From positions 21,397,755-21,461,754 of the forward strand of contig CM119267.1 of the NCBI GenBank assembly GCA_051294375.1: a DNA stretch of 64,000 nucleotides. Reading direction: 5' to 3'. This DNA is from Paraspadella gotoi. Taxonomy: Eukaryota; Chaetognatha. Each line of letters begins with the position of its first letter. The stretch's first letter is position 1. Below are positions 36,036 to 55,964 of the stretch, one piece after another. The position numbers and the translations under genes are program-made. A model generated the notes under the pieces. It worked only from the letters and a program-made list of their open reading frames with translations. It did no database searches and was not told the origin of the DNA.

Positions 36036-38607
36036 GGATTTGATTAATATAAATTATACAATATGAACTGTTTCAAATAAAAGCGCACTCTGGATGACGG
36101 GCAACATTTAAAACGTTTCAAACGGTTAGTATGTCCATTAATATTGATTAATGTGTCGCTAGAACAAAATAAACTTTTATAAAAACTATTGGGAAATCCC
36201 GTTAAATGACTTTTATTTTCGACTAACCTTTTAAAAAGTGATTCCTCGACTGACTTTTGTTGATTCCTTATTCAAAGTTGGGCGCGATTGTCGTTGCTCT
36301 GAATATTTAAGTAATTAATAATGTCAAAATATTTTTAACGGAAATAATAGTTTCATGTTTCATAATGTGCATATAAGTGTAAAAGTAAAAGGATTTTTTG
36401 AGGGGGGAATATCGTACAATATGTACATATTATTGTTTTTTGAAAGTTTTTTTCATTCCTTATTGTCTGGCACTGAAAATTATATGAAAGTAAATACATC
36501 CAAATATATTTACCAAAAAAACTTCAATTTTCATTTGCACATATATCCTTATTATGAAACATAAAATTATTATGCCAACTTTTACTGCGCTTGTAATGTC
36601 GTTAAGACAATTTTTACGACTGTATTTTTAGCGAAAAAGCTGTTTTAAAAAAAAAAGAAAGAAAAAACGCCCCCACGTTACGCGTCGCGGTTCCGGTCGG
36701 ACGAGAAATTATAGATAAATGGTAAAGATAAAAAAATGTCTCTTGACTCAATCTTTCCGTCTGGTCGCACTCGTCAACCTTGTCCAAATAAGGATCTGTC
36801 AAAAAGAGTCGCTCCCCTTTTGTTGACGATGGGATACGAAGTTTCAATGCGATGCGACGCGAGGGTAAGGAAGTATTTCTTGGTATCAGTTCGATCACGA
36901 GGTCGCTATGTCCCGTTGAAGTTCACCCACAGGCATTTTCAAGTTGATTACGTACGTAAACAGTTTCGAAATTACTTATGGTATTTACGTTGGCAGAGGT
37001 TGACGATATTTAAATCAAGATTCAATGACTTCTTAAAAAAAAAGAAGAAATAAAAGAGATTTTGTTTTTCGCTGATTCGTGTCGGAACCTGTTTTCGTCG
37101 CGCACATGATTAATCAACGGGAAAAAATGTGGATCGTTTCATCTTGCTGCTAAGAAGGGGGGGCGTGGATGGGGGGGGAGGCGGATTCCAGGAACTAGTT
37201 TTTTTTTTCCTTTTTACATTTCTCGTTTTTGGGAGAAAATTCGAGAAAGAAAAGTTGGTGAAGGTCGATGAAGAAAATATATGGAGACGCGATGCCAAAT
37301 CTATTGCGAGTTTTAAAATTTTATGATTAAAATTTAAAATGTTTTAAAATTGTTCTAAAATTAAATTGTTTTAAAACTATTTTAAAATAGTTTTTTCTAA
37401 ACCCGATGCATATTGAATTCGACAGCGAACAAATTTTGGAATCAATTGCCCGGGAGTGCATATAAATGCCAATCGAAGGTCGTCCTTAAGTTACAAAAGA
37501 AGAATGCAACTTTAATTAAAGATGGCAATCTCGAAATAAGCCTAACTTTGGTGAGTAATATGACACACCTTGAACCACGTTTTACAGAAGCGTCCCTCAG
37601 ATTCGGACTGAAAAGGAACAGCGGGAACAAATCTGTATAAATCTTGTTTGGCGAGTTTTTTTAATGATTGACTTTTTAATGAGAATTTTTAAGTCTTTTG
37701 ATTTTTAACGACTGTTTTTCTACCCAAACGTAGGCTGGCATTACGCATGCGATATGCACTCTTAATAATCTTAGGTCAGAGTTTAATAACCTCGTTTGAA
37801 ATCAGTTTGATATGGTTCTCAGTTAATAACTTAATATCGATATGAAGTTTAGGCTACACTTTCTTTTGCCATATATGGCTTATGTTCATGACCATACAAC
37901 TAAGCAAAGTTAGTTTCATTTTTGTACATGTTTGCTTTGTTTCGAAGCGACCTTCTTATGAATGATGAAGATTATTCCAACTCCGAATTTTTTGAGAAAA
38001 TTAGATCATTAATTGAAAAGTTTGTTAAAAACAATTAAGTTAAAAAAACCCGTGGAGCTTTTTTTGACTTTTTTTGACTTTTATGACAAAATTTTAAGAA
38101 CAAAAAATCGTTGTCAGTAAGAAAAATAACATTTGTCAAGAGAGAAAATCTTAGGAATGCCGCCGTCTCAATTGCCTAAATATTGTAATTGTATTTCGCC
38201 TTACAAATTTTTTTAGCTTCGCGGGCAAAACAAATCCCCGACGACGACGAAAAACACACATAAAACGATCGTGTTACGCGAGATAAAACAACAACAACAA
38301 CAACCACAACAACAACGACAACACATTAGCAACGGAAGCGAGAGAAAGCGTCGGGACGATCAACTTGGCTTCCGAATTTCGGTTTCTCTCATTCTTCATC
38401 TTTCCCCCTTTATTTCACAAACTCCCTTGGGGCGGGGGCGCACTTCACTCCCCCCTCATTTTCTTTTCTTTTTTTTTTATTGTGAATGAAATTGTTTTCA
38501 TTTCTGGTTCTACTAGAAAATCACATGAAGGAATGATTTTCCAGAGTGTAGGCTTACGAAGAGAAGAAAATAACTTGGGAAGTGCGGTTGGGGGTTTTGG
38601 ATTATTT
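36036..38607. other. Intergenic, no gene recognised
   Basis: Several short plus-strand reading frames occur (36736-37053, 37413-37640) but none has recognised homology, splice support or coding-like composition. Confidence 0.5.
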
Positions 38608-38736
38608 GGCCTTATTTTCTCAGAGCGCCCAATTTTATCTTAAATTTTAAAATAAGTTAATTTTTTTTAAGTTAAAGATTAGAATTGAAATTGATTACAT
38701 TGGAACAGAAATGGAGCGCGCTGGGAAAAGAGAGCC
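38608..38736. mobile_element. MITE-like element, short copy 2
   Basis: It starts GGCCTTATTTTCTCAGAGCGCCC and ends GAGCGCGCTGGGAAAAGAGAGCC, which are imperfect inverted repeats of each other. Family shared with 4976-5236 and 42226-42509. The telomere-like interior is mostly lost. Confidence 0.6.
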
Positions 38737-39028
38737 AGGGGGTGGCCTCTTGAAGTTAAATTTGACCGTGGTGCCTAAAAAAATATTTATTCAATACATC
38801 TGGATTAATCTTTAGTATTATAAAACAACTTTTTTAGACAGAAATAATACTTTTAAGCCCTGAATTAGCACTGAGGAGATACGTATAAAAAACAAACGAA
38901 TTTTTAAAAAAATAATTAAGGAAAAAAAATTCCAGATTCGAAAAACATTTGGGGAGAGAAAAATGAAGAAAAACGAGGAGAGACAAAAGGAAATTAAGGA
39001 GGGAATTGGAGAAAATTAAGGAAAAATT

Positions 39029-39030
<2 letters not shown>

Positions 39031-39094
<64 letters not shown>
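39031..39094. repeat. (GA)n microsatellite
   Basis: About 60 bases of pure GA. Confidence 0.9.
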
Positions 39095-39097
<3 letters not shown>

Positions 39098-39717
39098 TGA
39101 AATCAGTGAAAATCACTAATCAGTGAACGAATTCCGTTTGGTTTTCAAGAATGTACAAGTGAAAGTTAAATTAATGTACAATGCCAATGGATAATTTTGG
39201 TATTGGTTTTAGCGAAGTGAGCTGTATTTTTTTAAGTACGTTTTAAATTGTTGACTCAACAATGTTGAGCTGCGACTTTCACAAACAGCGAAAAAAATGT
39301 CGTCGAAATTTCAGGAGGCGAAGTGATGGAAAAACCTTCGAAACGTGACACCGTAAGACGAGCGCAGTATTTTATGAGGCTAACGTCAAAAAATATGGAA
39401 GCGAAATGAATAATTGTTTTGTTTTCGTCACTCTTATTTCTGACTTCATGAGGCTTTCTTCTAGGAGAAAAAAAAAATTAAAAAATTAAAAAAAATTAAA
39501 AAATTAAATTATTGATAGTCATTTGGGAACTTTCAATATTAAATAAATAGATAATTAAATAAAACTTATAAACTTTATTTTTCTGTCTTCTAACACCTGG
39601 AGAGTTGACATCGAAACAAGTTTTATATTTCTTATTAAGCATTTTTAAAAGTCGAATCGAAGCTAAAAAGATGATAAATGGGAAGAATTAGAAACGGGAG
39701 AGGAAAAGTTCGAATTC

Positions 39718-40150
39718 TGGAGGTAGAAGGGAGGGAGAGGGAGGGAGAGAGGAGGAAGAGAGGGAAGGAGGGAGGAAGAGAGGGAGGGAGAGAGAGAGGA
39801 AGAGGGGAGGAAGAGAAGAAGGGGAGGAGAGAGGGAGGAAGCGAGGGAGGAGAGAGGGGAAGAAGAGAGGGAGAGGAGGAAAGGGAGGGAGGAAGAGAGG
39901 GAGAGGAGGAAAGGCAGGGTGAGAGGGAGGAAGAGAGAGAGAAAAAGAAGGAGAGGAGGAGAGGGAGAAAAGAGAGGAAGAGGAGGAGAGGGAAGGAGAG
40001 AGAGGAAGAGGAGGGGAGAGAAGAAAGAGAAAGAGAGGAGAGAAGGAGAGAGGAAGGAAATGGGGGGAAGGGAGAGACGGAAGAGAGGGAGGAAGAGAGA
40101 GGAGGAGAAAAAAGGAGGTACAGATAACGAAAAGAGTGGGGGAAGGAGAG
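39718..40150. repeat. Long polypurine tract
   Basis: About 430 bases almost free of pyrimidines on the plus strand, made of GGGAGGAAGAGAGG-type words. The reading frames through it (Glu/Arg/Gly-rich or Ser/Leu/Pro-rich) are composition artefacts. Potential triplex-forming sequence. Confidence 0.85.
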
Positions 40151-41820
40151 AAGAAATAGGAGGAGAAAGGGTAATCCTCTATCATAGTATGATCGAGAGA
40201 GAGTTCATAAAAAATTAAAAGAAATATGTTTGAAGTACAAAAAAAAAGAAGAAAGAATAAAACCAAAATAAAAAAAATAAAATAATAAATTTAAAAAATC
40301 GTTTATAAATTATTATTCCACAAAACGATGTCGGAAAAACAATCCCCCTTGGATAATTTACAGTAATATTTTTTAAAAAACGTCAAAGTCAAACATCAAA
40401 GTGACAAAAAAAAAATATTTTAAATTTTCGCGGTTTTTAAAAATCGCAATTGACAAAAGGGAAAAAAAAGAGCAAAAGTCTTTCGTCGAAAGATGTCGGT
40501 AAAGATGTTTTCATCGTCGAAACCGCGCGCTATTTCGAATTGTTTATAAATAAATACTTGGCCGATGGCGAGTTCGTCGTTATTCAGTCGTCCGAAAGAT
40601 CACGGGTCGATTCCTTACTTTAGAAGTTAGCTTTTAGAATTACGTCCACCGGGTATTGGAAAAAAAAAGAGAATTTTGGCGATGATATCATGACGACGAC
40701 AACGACATCGCGGGGGGTTTCGCCTCTTTACCGACAAAAGAGCATCGATCCGACGAAAAACGGAGAAACGAAATGACTGAAAGTCTAATCCGAAAATAGA
40801 GATAAATGGTTTCGCGTTGAGAAGCGCAATTTTTAATTTTTGAGACAGGACTAAAGTCACACTGGATTTTGAAGTTTTTTTGTTTAATTCACGTGATTGT
40901 ATACGATTGTGACAAACACTATCATAATCACTATCACTATCAGTCCAAATCTTTTGAAATCTCTACAACTTTTATAAAGACTTAATCAATAATCATTTCT
41001 CGCCTTGATTATTAAAAAAGAGAAAAAACTTGTTTCTTTTTTTAAAAAAAATATTAACAAAACTTTCTGAATATATAAACTCAAGTGTTTCTAAAAAAAA
41101 ATTCAAATCGCCATATGGTCGCCCATCATTTATTTCGTCTTAGGTTTGTTTATTTTCAAAGTCGCTAAGTATAGGTTCAGAAAATTTATAAACTTGAGCC
41201 ACCACGTCAAAACTCGAAAAAAAAATAAAAATTACCTAGGATTCGGCGAAAGTTTTAAGAGTTTCTTTTTGAAATTAAAAAAAATACATATAGTATATAA
41301 CACGTCGAATTTGTTTACATTTTTATCTCATTCGACAAAAAGGGGAAAAATATTTTAAAAAACTCACAGTAAAAGTTCATCGGTGTGAGCGTCGCTAACT
41401 GAACGGAATCCCGCTATTTGCACGGGACACCAATCGAATTCCGAAGCTGTCATATCGTCAAAAATGATAAAAAAAAAAGCTTAATAAATCGGTTTTGAAC
41501 TAATAAGTATAGATTTAACGAAAGCGGTTTGGCGTTTTGAAGTAAAACCGACGCGAGATATTAGTACACTATAAAATGAAATACTTTAATGAATTTTACT
41601 TTTTAGGAAATGAGGAAGTTATGATACATACATTAATTATTACTTATTAGTTATTAATATATTTTTGAATTTATTATAATGAATGATGGTTTAAAAAGCA
41701 GCACGCAAAATTTAATTAAATTCTAACGCAGTCATTTGCAGTCAGCAATAAATTTAAATCGGCGGAACTTAAGAAGAAAAAAAAGGATACATGCCGATTC
41801 CATCTGAACGGGAAAGAATG

Positions 41821-41821
<1 letters not shown>

Positions 41822-41878
<57 letters not shown>

Positions 41879-42119
41879 TTTGGAGAAAAATCACCGTCAA
41901 AAAGGATTAATATTTTTTTTAAAATTTTAAGTGCTTTCGCGCTAATGCAAATTAATGTGTTTTCATTGGATGAAAATGAAAATAGAATTGTAGAAAATAA
42001 AAGTAATAAAAAAACAAAACATAATATCACAAAATTAAGTAAAAGAAAGAAAAGGAAAAGAGAGAGAAAGGGGAAATAAAGAAAGAAAGAAAGAAAGAAA
42101 GAGAGAAAGAAAGAAAGAG

Positions 42120-42193
<74 letters not shown>

Positions 42194-42195
42194 GA
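41822..42195. repeat. (GA)n and (GAAA)n microsatellites
   Basis: A (GA)n run at 41823-41878 and a tetranucleotide GAAA array at 42060-42195. Confidence 0.9.
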
Positions 42196-42225
42196 CAGAA
42201 CCAAAACAAAAAAATTAAGTAAAAA

Positions 42226-42509
42226 GGGCCTTATTTTCCCAGATTGCCTATTTCATCTTAAATTCGGAATTAAGTCAGTTTTTAGGTTTATAAATTAGGT
42301 AAAAGGTTAGGGTTAGAAATTAAGTTAAGCGTTAGGTTAAGTAGAAACGTTAGTGATTAGGGTTAAGGATTAGGGACTAAGGTTTAGGGTTAGGGTTGGG
42401 GTTGGGGTTAAGGATTAGGCTAAAGTTAAGGATTGCTCTATTGGTCTATTCGATTAAATTAAGTTTAGGAAATAGGAAACAGAATGGGTCACGTTTAGAA
42501 AAGAGAGCC
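42226..42509. mobile_element. MITE-like element with TTAGGG-like interior, copy 3
   Basis: It starts GGGCCTTATTTTCCCAG and ends with the inverted counterpart ...TTTAGAAAAGAGAGCC. The interior, 42290-42430, is a run of GGTTAGGGTTAG / GATTAGGG / GGTTGGGGTT variants. Directly beside the GAAA array. Confidence 0.65.
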
Positions 42510-45247
42510 ATAAAAAAAGTACGTGAGATTGACATCTAAATATATATAAAGTTAACAGAGAGGGAGTGGGGGAGAGAGAGGGAGCGAGAGACACAGCCGT
42601 GATTTTTTTTTTCAACAAATCCATCATCCCGTTTCTCATTTCCGAATTTCCCGTCAACTCAAACGAAAAAAAAGGATCGCCAGCCTAATTGAGCGGAATG
42701 CCATATGATAATGTTTTTTATCGATATTTTTGAATTTTTTTTTGGAGGGGGGTTGAAACTAATTTTTGAGAATAATATTTTTTTCTCGACTGTCCAATAA
42801 ATTTTTGGTCAAAAACGAAGACGAAAATTCCGAACATAGAAAAGTTTACCTTGAAAAATCTACCAACTTTTTACTTACCCTAAAAAGAGCATTATATCAT
42901 ATTAATACTAAATGAAAACAGCTGGGCTGACTCCGATTCCCAAATAGTTAAACTAATGGGGCATTGTACGTGTAGGCTTCAGGGGCTTCGCACCCACAGT
43001 GGCGCCGCATGCCACTGGCGTCCCGCATTTGCCAAAGCAAGGGGAAGTCGTCCGCACTAAAGAGAGAACGTCCGGCTGGGATGGTGACTGGCGACTGGTG
43101 AGAGTTGGTTGAGTGTGAGGCGGAGAGAATTTACCGCCATAACTTGCGGGAAATATGAAAGAATAATCACGGGGATAATACACATACATTTTCTACTCTC
43201 CCTTTTAATGTACAATACACGTAAGAGTATTTTTTAGTCTAGCTAGTTTAGTGTACCTCAGTTTTTTTATATTTTACACCTCAACGCAGACTTCAAGAGA
43301 AATTAAATCAAGATTCGGACATCATCTAAGACATTTACAATGTAATTGGCTCTTAGATAAATTTACATATGCATAATAACTTTGGACATAAAATTATATA
43401 ACACTAGATTACGTCATCAAATTTCACTGCGAACATTCTTAAATCACAAAACGATGCAGCCATGAGAACAACCTTACAATTTAGTGAAATGTAAAAAAAA
43501 TTTTTAGCTTTCTTTTTTAATATTTTATCAAAACTCAAAAAACATCGTATTTGGTCGAACCAATTTAAAGATGATGGATACAGTGAAGATCGCTTACGAC
43601 AATACCGAAAAAGGGGGACGATTTTTGAATATAATATGTATATTTAACAGAATAAGAGAAATATTCATACATAACGATTTGAAAGGCATAAAACCGATGC
43701 CTTAATCGATGCTGAAATGAAAGTAGAACATTCCGCTCCTGGGGCGTTCGTTCGTTCATAACCGGCCTTGACTGTATCGAGAGCAAAGACCCAGAAAATT
43801 CAAAAGATTTGATTTGTTTACGGTATAAGTGAGCATTGGGTACAGAAGGGAAGGAGAGGAAAAATAAAAGTGATTTGGCTTCACTAAGTAGGGAATAAAT
43901 CCTGTTGATTAAAAAAAATCATTACTTCTTTTATTTTAAAAAAATTATAAAGTATTTTGAAATTAGATTACGATTAAGAAAATAAGGTGACATCCTTAAA
44001 CATTTGCTTTTTTAAAAAATTCATTAAAATGACTTCCTCTGTGACAGTCTATTTAATTTATCATCAGGCGATTCCAAATTTATTTTACATATCAAAATTT
44101 TGGTAACTGGTGTCTCGCAAAAAAAAAACAAAAAAAATAAAAAATAAAAATGATAACGAAATCGAGGAAAAAAAGTTAAACATGAATAATTATTTCTTTC
44201 TCGGCGAACAATGAAGCTGACTAGATCTTCATCACATCATTTCTAGAAATGCATACTAGTTATTTTTGAAAAAAAAAAAAACAACCAAAAACAACATATT
44301 TTTTTCCGCTCGCAACGGTTAAGAACCAATCATATTCACGTCTTGGTCAATCTCCTTCAAGCTGCTTGGCCAATGCTAAGTACTGCTTGCTTAACAGCCA
44401 TTCTTAATGAAGCTCTTGAATCACATTCGGGCAAAAAAAAAATCTAATCTAATCTCAATTATTTTGTATCAATACTTTTCCAATTCTTGGACAACAAATT
44501 ATTTAAGCGGAAAAAAATAAAATGATCAAAACCCGGAACGCGAGTGAAAGAGAGATAGAGAGGAGAGACAGAGGCGACAACAGGAATCCGGAGACAGAGT
44601 CAAAATAAAAAAAAATAAAAATTCGATAATTTATCTCATTCAAATGTAATGATAAATTATTAGTTAAGATTTTCCGAAGGTGAGGGAAGGAAAAAAAATT
44701 AAGGGAATGGGGAGAGAGAGAGAGAGATAGAGAGAGCGAGAGGGTGATAATAAATCTCTTTCTATCGACGGCGGCAAGTAGGGGGAGATTTTCAAAATTG
44801 CCTCAAATGTCCACCCTTTTGTCGTTTTGTTTGTTTTTTTCGTTTGTCTTTTAATCCGCGATTGGTTCCCCTGGCGGGAGAGTCTTTTGTTTTTCATTCT
44901 TTTTCTTTCACTCCACCCAACTTGAAAGTTTCCGAAATTATTTAAAGAATTTCCTAATTTTTTAAAAAAATTTTCTTTTCGTTTCGTTTTAAAGGTTGTT
45001 GAGTAATGAGTTGTTATACTTATACATACAAGTCATTACATTCATCCTTCCTCAAAAATCATCGTTTGAAATCAAAACTCCTAAAAAAAAAGATGGCGCG
45101 CGGATTAAGGAATCGCGTTGTTTTTTTTTTATACTTTTTTTCATTTTTCAATCGAAACGATCGTGATTTCCATCTCGTGACTTTTGTTTTTTTTTAAATT
45201 CTCTCTCTTTTTTCTCTCTCCCCCTCGAGCCGACTTTCGTCTCTCTC
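42510..45247. other. Intergenic 3' of the G-alpha-o gene
   Basis: AT-rich with a moderately GC-rich stretch at 42955-43140 of unknown nature (possible decayed repeat). The part next to 45247 is the probable 3'UTR of the G-alpha-o gene on the minus strand. No other gene was seen. Confidence 0.5.
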
Positions 45248-51693
<6,446 letters not shown>

Positions 51694-51719
51694 GGTGCTG
51701 GCGTGTCACTCAGTCTGCG

Positions 51720-51967
51720 NNNNNNNNNNNNNNNNNNNNNNNNNNNNNNNNNNNNNNNNNNNNNNNNNNNNNNNNNNNNNNNNNNNNNNNNNNNNNNNNN
51801 NNNNNNNNNNNNNNNNNNNNNNNNNNNNNNNNNNNNNNNNNNNNNNNNNNNNNNNNNNNNNNNNNNNNNNNNNNNNNNNNNNNNNNNNNNNNNNNNNNNN
51901 NNNNNNNNNNNNNNNNNNNNNNNNNNNNNNNNNNNNNNNNNNNNNNNNNNNNNNNNNNNNNNNNNNN
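51720..51967. other. Assembly gap (248 N)
   Basis: N run immediately upstream (minus strand) of the G-alpha-o start codon. It hides the 5'UTR and probably the promoter. Confidence 1.
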
Positions 51968-52767
51968 TGGAGAAGCCGCTTTTTTTTTAAGGGGGCTTCG
52001 CGTCTTTTGCGTTTTGGTTTTTTCCTCGGATAAAACAGCGTTGCGTTTCTTTTTTTCGATCGTTTCGTTTTTTTTTTTTTTTTCCGAGATCCGGGATCGA
52101 GTCGATGAACGCCTTATGGCGGATGCTCTCTCTCTCTCTCCGTCTCGTCGAATATCGCGTCGACAGAGACAGAGACAAGAAGCAGATTCTGTGTGATCTT
52201 TCTCTCTGAAAAAAAAAAAGCGATGAAGATTTTTAGTCAAAATTTGTTTAGTTTTCGATTTTTAATATTTCCGTCTTTTTTTTTTACTAGAAAGTCTCGT
52301 GGCAAGAAAACACAATTTATCCCTGGAACAGATAAATCGGCGCTCTTGTGTATCAGGTCGTCGTCGTCGTCGTTGTTGTTATCAAAAGATAAGGCCGACA
52401 CAATATATATCCAAGGCTCGAAAACCTCTCTTCGTTATCAGTTCTCTCGACTACTCGAAGCCAGAGCCAACGAATTAAAAAATAGTTTGAGAATAAAAAA
52501 AAAGAAGAGATAAATGATATAAAACGTAGAACGAAATGCCGCAACCTGTTCCGTAATACGCGTTAGTTTTTGTACTCAAGTTAGGTTTAATTATTTTTTC
52601 TATAATTTTTGTTTACAGAAGAGAAAGCGAATTGATAAATCATTAAAAAAATACGCTTCGACGATTTTAACTGGCGGGGAGAATTTTAAAAAAAGAGAAA
52701 AAAAAATATTTTGAACGATTTTCTTGTTACAAAAAATGTTAAGAGATAATAAATCTGCGTCCTTTAA

Positions 52768-52816
<49 letters not shown>

Positions 52817-53121
52817 GATTGTCGATGCCACGTCTGGTAAAGTAAGAATCGTTTCAATGTTAAACTTTCGATTAAATCCGACTTTTTCGTTCGGCCGTCC
52901 AGGACAGACAGGACAGACAGAATGAAATATAAAAATATCAATTTCAACTATTTCTTTTCGTTCTTTCTCCTCATTGAATAAGAATTAGGGTCAAAATTGA
53001 TTTGCAGATCGCGAGAAAATTGAGATTAAATATTAGATTTATTACTTTCGCGGTGGTCTGTATATTGTCGACGGATTTTTTTATTTAGAAGAGAATAACT
53101 CGTTGGCTTTTTATCTTAAAC

Positions 53122-53193
<72 letters not shown>

Positions 53194-53639
53194 GCTCACA
53201 GTGTTATGCAGCACATAACACGATATGAACTGTAACTATTAACTGTAAATGAGTGATAGTACGGAAAAGAGAAAGAAAAAAAAACGAAAAAAAAAAAATT
53301 TGTACCAAAATTTGTGTTTATCCATCTTTGATTTTGTGTTTACAATCAATCTTTTCTCAGGGAATTTCGCTCTCTCTCTTTGTCTCTCTCTCTCTCTCTA
53401 GAAAATTAAAGAATGAGATTCGATTAAAGAGAGAGAGTCAGTGAGCGAGAAAAATGGAGTGAGAGCGAGATGTACTTATTTCTAAAACGATCAACGCAAT
53501 TTTAGGAACAAATGACGCACAATATTAGTGAAGGAGCTTTTGAATAGCTATGTTTTTATAAATATTTTCATTTCCTGGCACAGTACGGTGGCCATGGAGA
53601 ATATAAATATGTTAATGAAGTGCTAGACACACACTCACA

Positions 53640-53755
<116 letters not shown>

Positions 53756-54017
53756 ACCAAGAGTCGTTCACTTTTTTCCAATTTCCTCCTCTTCCTTCGT
53801 TTCCGCTCTTCCTCCTCTCATTGGCGCCAACGTTGACGCCACGCGCGACTCGAGGCCGCAGAACCGAGAAAGGTGTTCGCTGTGCGCGAGCCAGAGAGCG
53901 CGCCGGGGAAAGAGAGAGAGAGAGAGAAAGATAGAGATAGAGAGAGAGAGAGAATCTATGTGCGAGCGACGAAAAAGCAAATGGCGGGTGGCAAGGGAAG
54001 GCAACGCGAATTTTGCC

Positions 54018-54020
<3 letters not shown>

Positions 54021-54091
<71 letters not shown>
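54021..54091. repeat. (GA)n microsatellite
   Basis: About 70 bases of GA. Forms an inverted pair with 53646-53750. Confidence 0.95.
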
Positions 54092-54098
<7 letters not shown>

Positions 54099-54576
54099 CG
54101 AGAAGAGAGAGAGAGAGAGACGATGCACATCTTGGCAGGGAAGGACTGAAACGAGATGAGCTCACGACTTCCGGTTGGACGCCTGGGAAAGAGAAACGAC
54201 GAGATGAAGAAAGAATGAATGGGAGCGACAAGTTACGTAATCATTAAACATTTAATAAACAATAAACATTGCGATAAAAAACAAGGCTTTACTGAACGTT
54301 AATAGTATTAATATTAATTAGTAATAATATTAATAATACTTTAGCTTTACTCTTAATATACATATAAAGTACGTAGATCAGTTACTTCCCGTCGTTTAAT
54401 ATAATTAATGATTAAATTCTGCTTGATGAATAAAGATATCTTGACATTATTTTAGAAAAAAAATTAAACTAATCCTTTAACTAAAAATATAAAATTTAAA
54501 GACACTATTTGTCTAATAATTGGCTGACTTTTTACCCCCCCACTTTTCTCTTCTTTGTTCTTATGTTTTTTCTTAG

Positions 54577-55898
54577 ATAATGTAAGTTCGTTCTCGCTTC
54601 TGGCTTTACGCGCTCCCTCTCTCGTGTCAACGAAAAACGAAAACAAAGGCATAGAAAATCGTGTTACCGCGAAGGCTTACGCAACTCATTTTGCTTTTCC
54701 GTCGTGGCGATTTTCTGTAAAGAAGAAGCCAACCAAGCGATTTCAAGATGAAGGTAGAGGTTTGTCTTAGTTCATTAGAAAGCTTATAAAAATAGCAGGA
54801 CTTAGCTATGAGAGATGATAAAACTGCTTTATCATCTAAAACAATTGGGGATTTATTTCTGTGTCAGCTATAATCTAAAAAGTGTTTGACAATCTATATG
54901 CCACATGGTCTTCATATCTATAGCGACAACGCTGTTATATGCTTCATATGCTTTATATGCTTCACCTGAAGATTTTAGTCAGAAAAAATAAAATTGCGTC
55001 GTGAATCGTAAAATAGGAAATGTAAAAGAGTTTATCATTGAAATCAATTATCCAATGGAAGATAATGAAAAAAGCGACATTATTTACGAAGAGACGTAAT
55101 AACGATGACGACGACGACAACGACGACGACGATGAAACTTAGACGATTTATTCGTTTGTCTTTTTAAAAAATTCTAAAGCTTAAAAGAGAAAAGATATTA
55201 TTTCTCTTTTTTCGGTCAACCGTGTTATTTATTTCCTTTTCGTTTTTAATTCAGAAACAAAAAAGTAAAAACAAAACCGAATCCAGAGCGAAACAAAATG
55301 TTTTGTCAGCGAAGACGCCGCGTGAAGAAATGGGTGAAGGGATTTTATAAAATGATAAATAATAATAAATTTCACACTATCACTTTGATAGTTTAAAGAG
55401 AAATGTTTAAAAACGTTAGAAATGTTCACCAACAAGCAAACTAAAATAAAATAAGATAAAATTTAAATCCTTCCAAGTTTAACTTTAAAATATGTCACCA
55501 GACTATCTCAAACTCTGACTTTCCTTTCACAGAGAAGGATCTCACACTTCGAAAAATTCAGAAAAAAGCTAAGATCACCGACAAAGGTCGCAATGATTGC
55601 GGAGAGGGTTCATCCGCTGATGCTATCATTGATTCTGCCAAAGTGGAGTCATCAGCAAGAACGAATCTTTTCTGCGGAGCCAATGGAGGACCGAAGCGTC
55701 GCAATGCGACTATGAGTGAGAAAATGATGGGATCAGATCTCCCATGATGAGTTTCTTCTTAGTTTTTCCGTTTGTTTGTTTTTTTTTTTTGATCACTTAC
55801 TATTGTTTAAAACAAATACTAATAATTTTATTTTTTCGATAGTCACGATCGATAGCGAAGATGAAGAAGACGAGCCAAGGGAAGAATCGAAAGTTGGT

Positions 55899-55964
<66 letters not shown>

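Noticed and set aside
37413-37640. Reading frame with NKFWNQLPGS, reminiscent of the C-terminal tail of non-LTR reverse transcriptases
   Set aside because: Only a few residues fit and no upstream reverse-transcriptase motifs exist nearby.
39678-40266. 190-codon reading frames on both strands
   Set aside because: Composition artefact of the polypurine tract.
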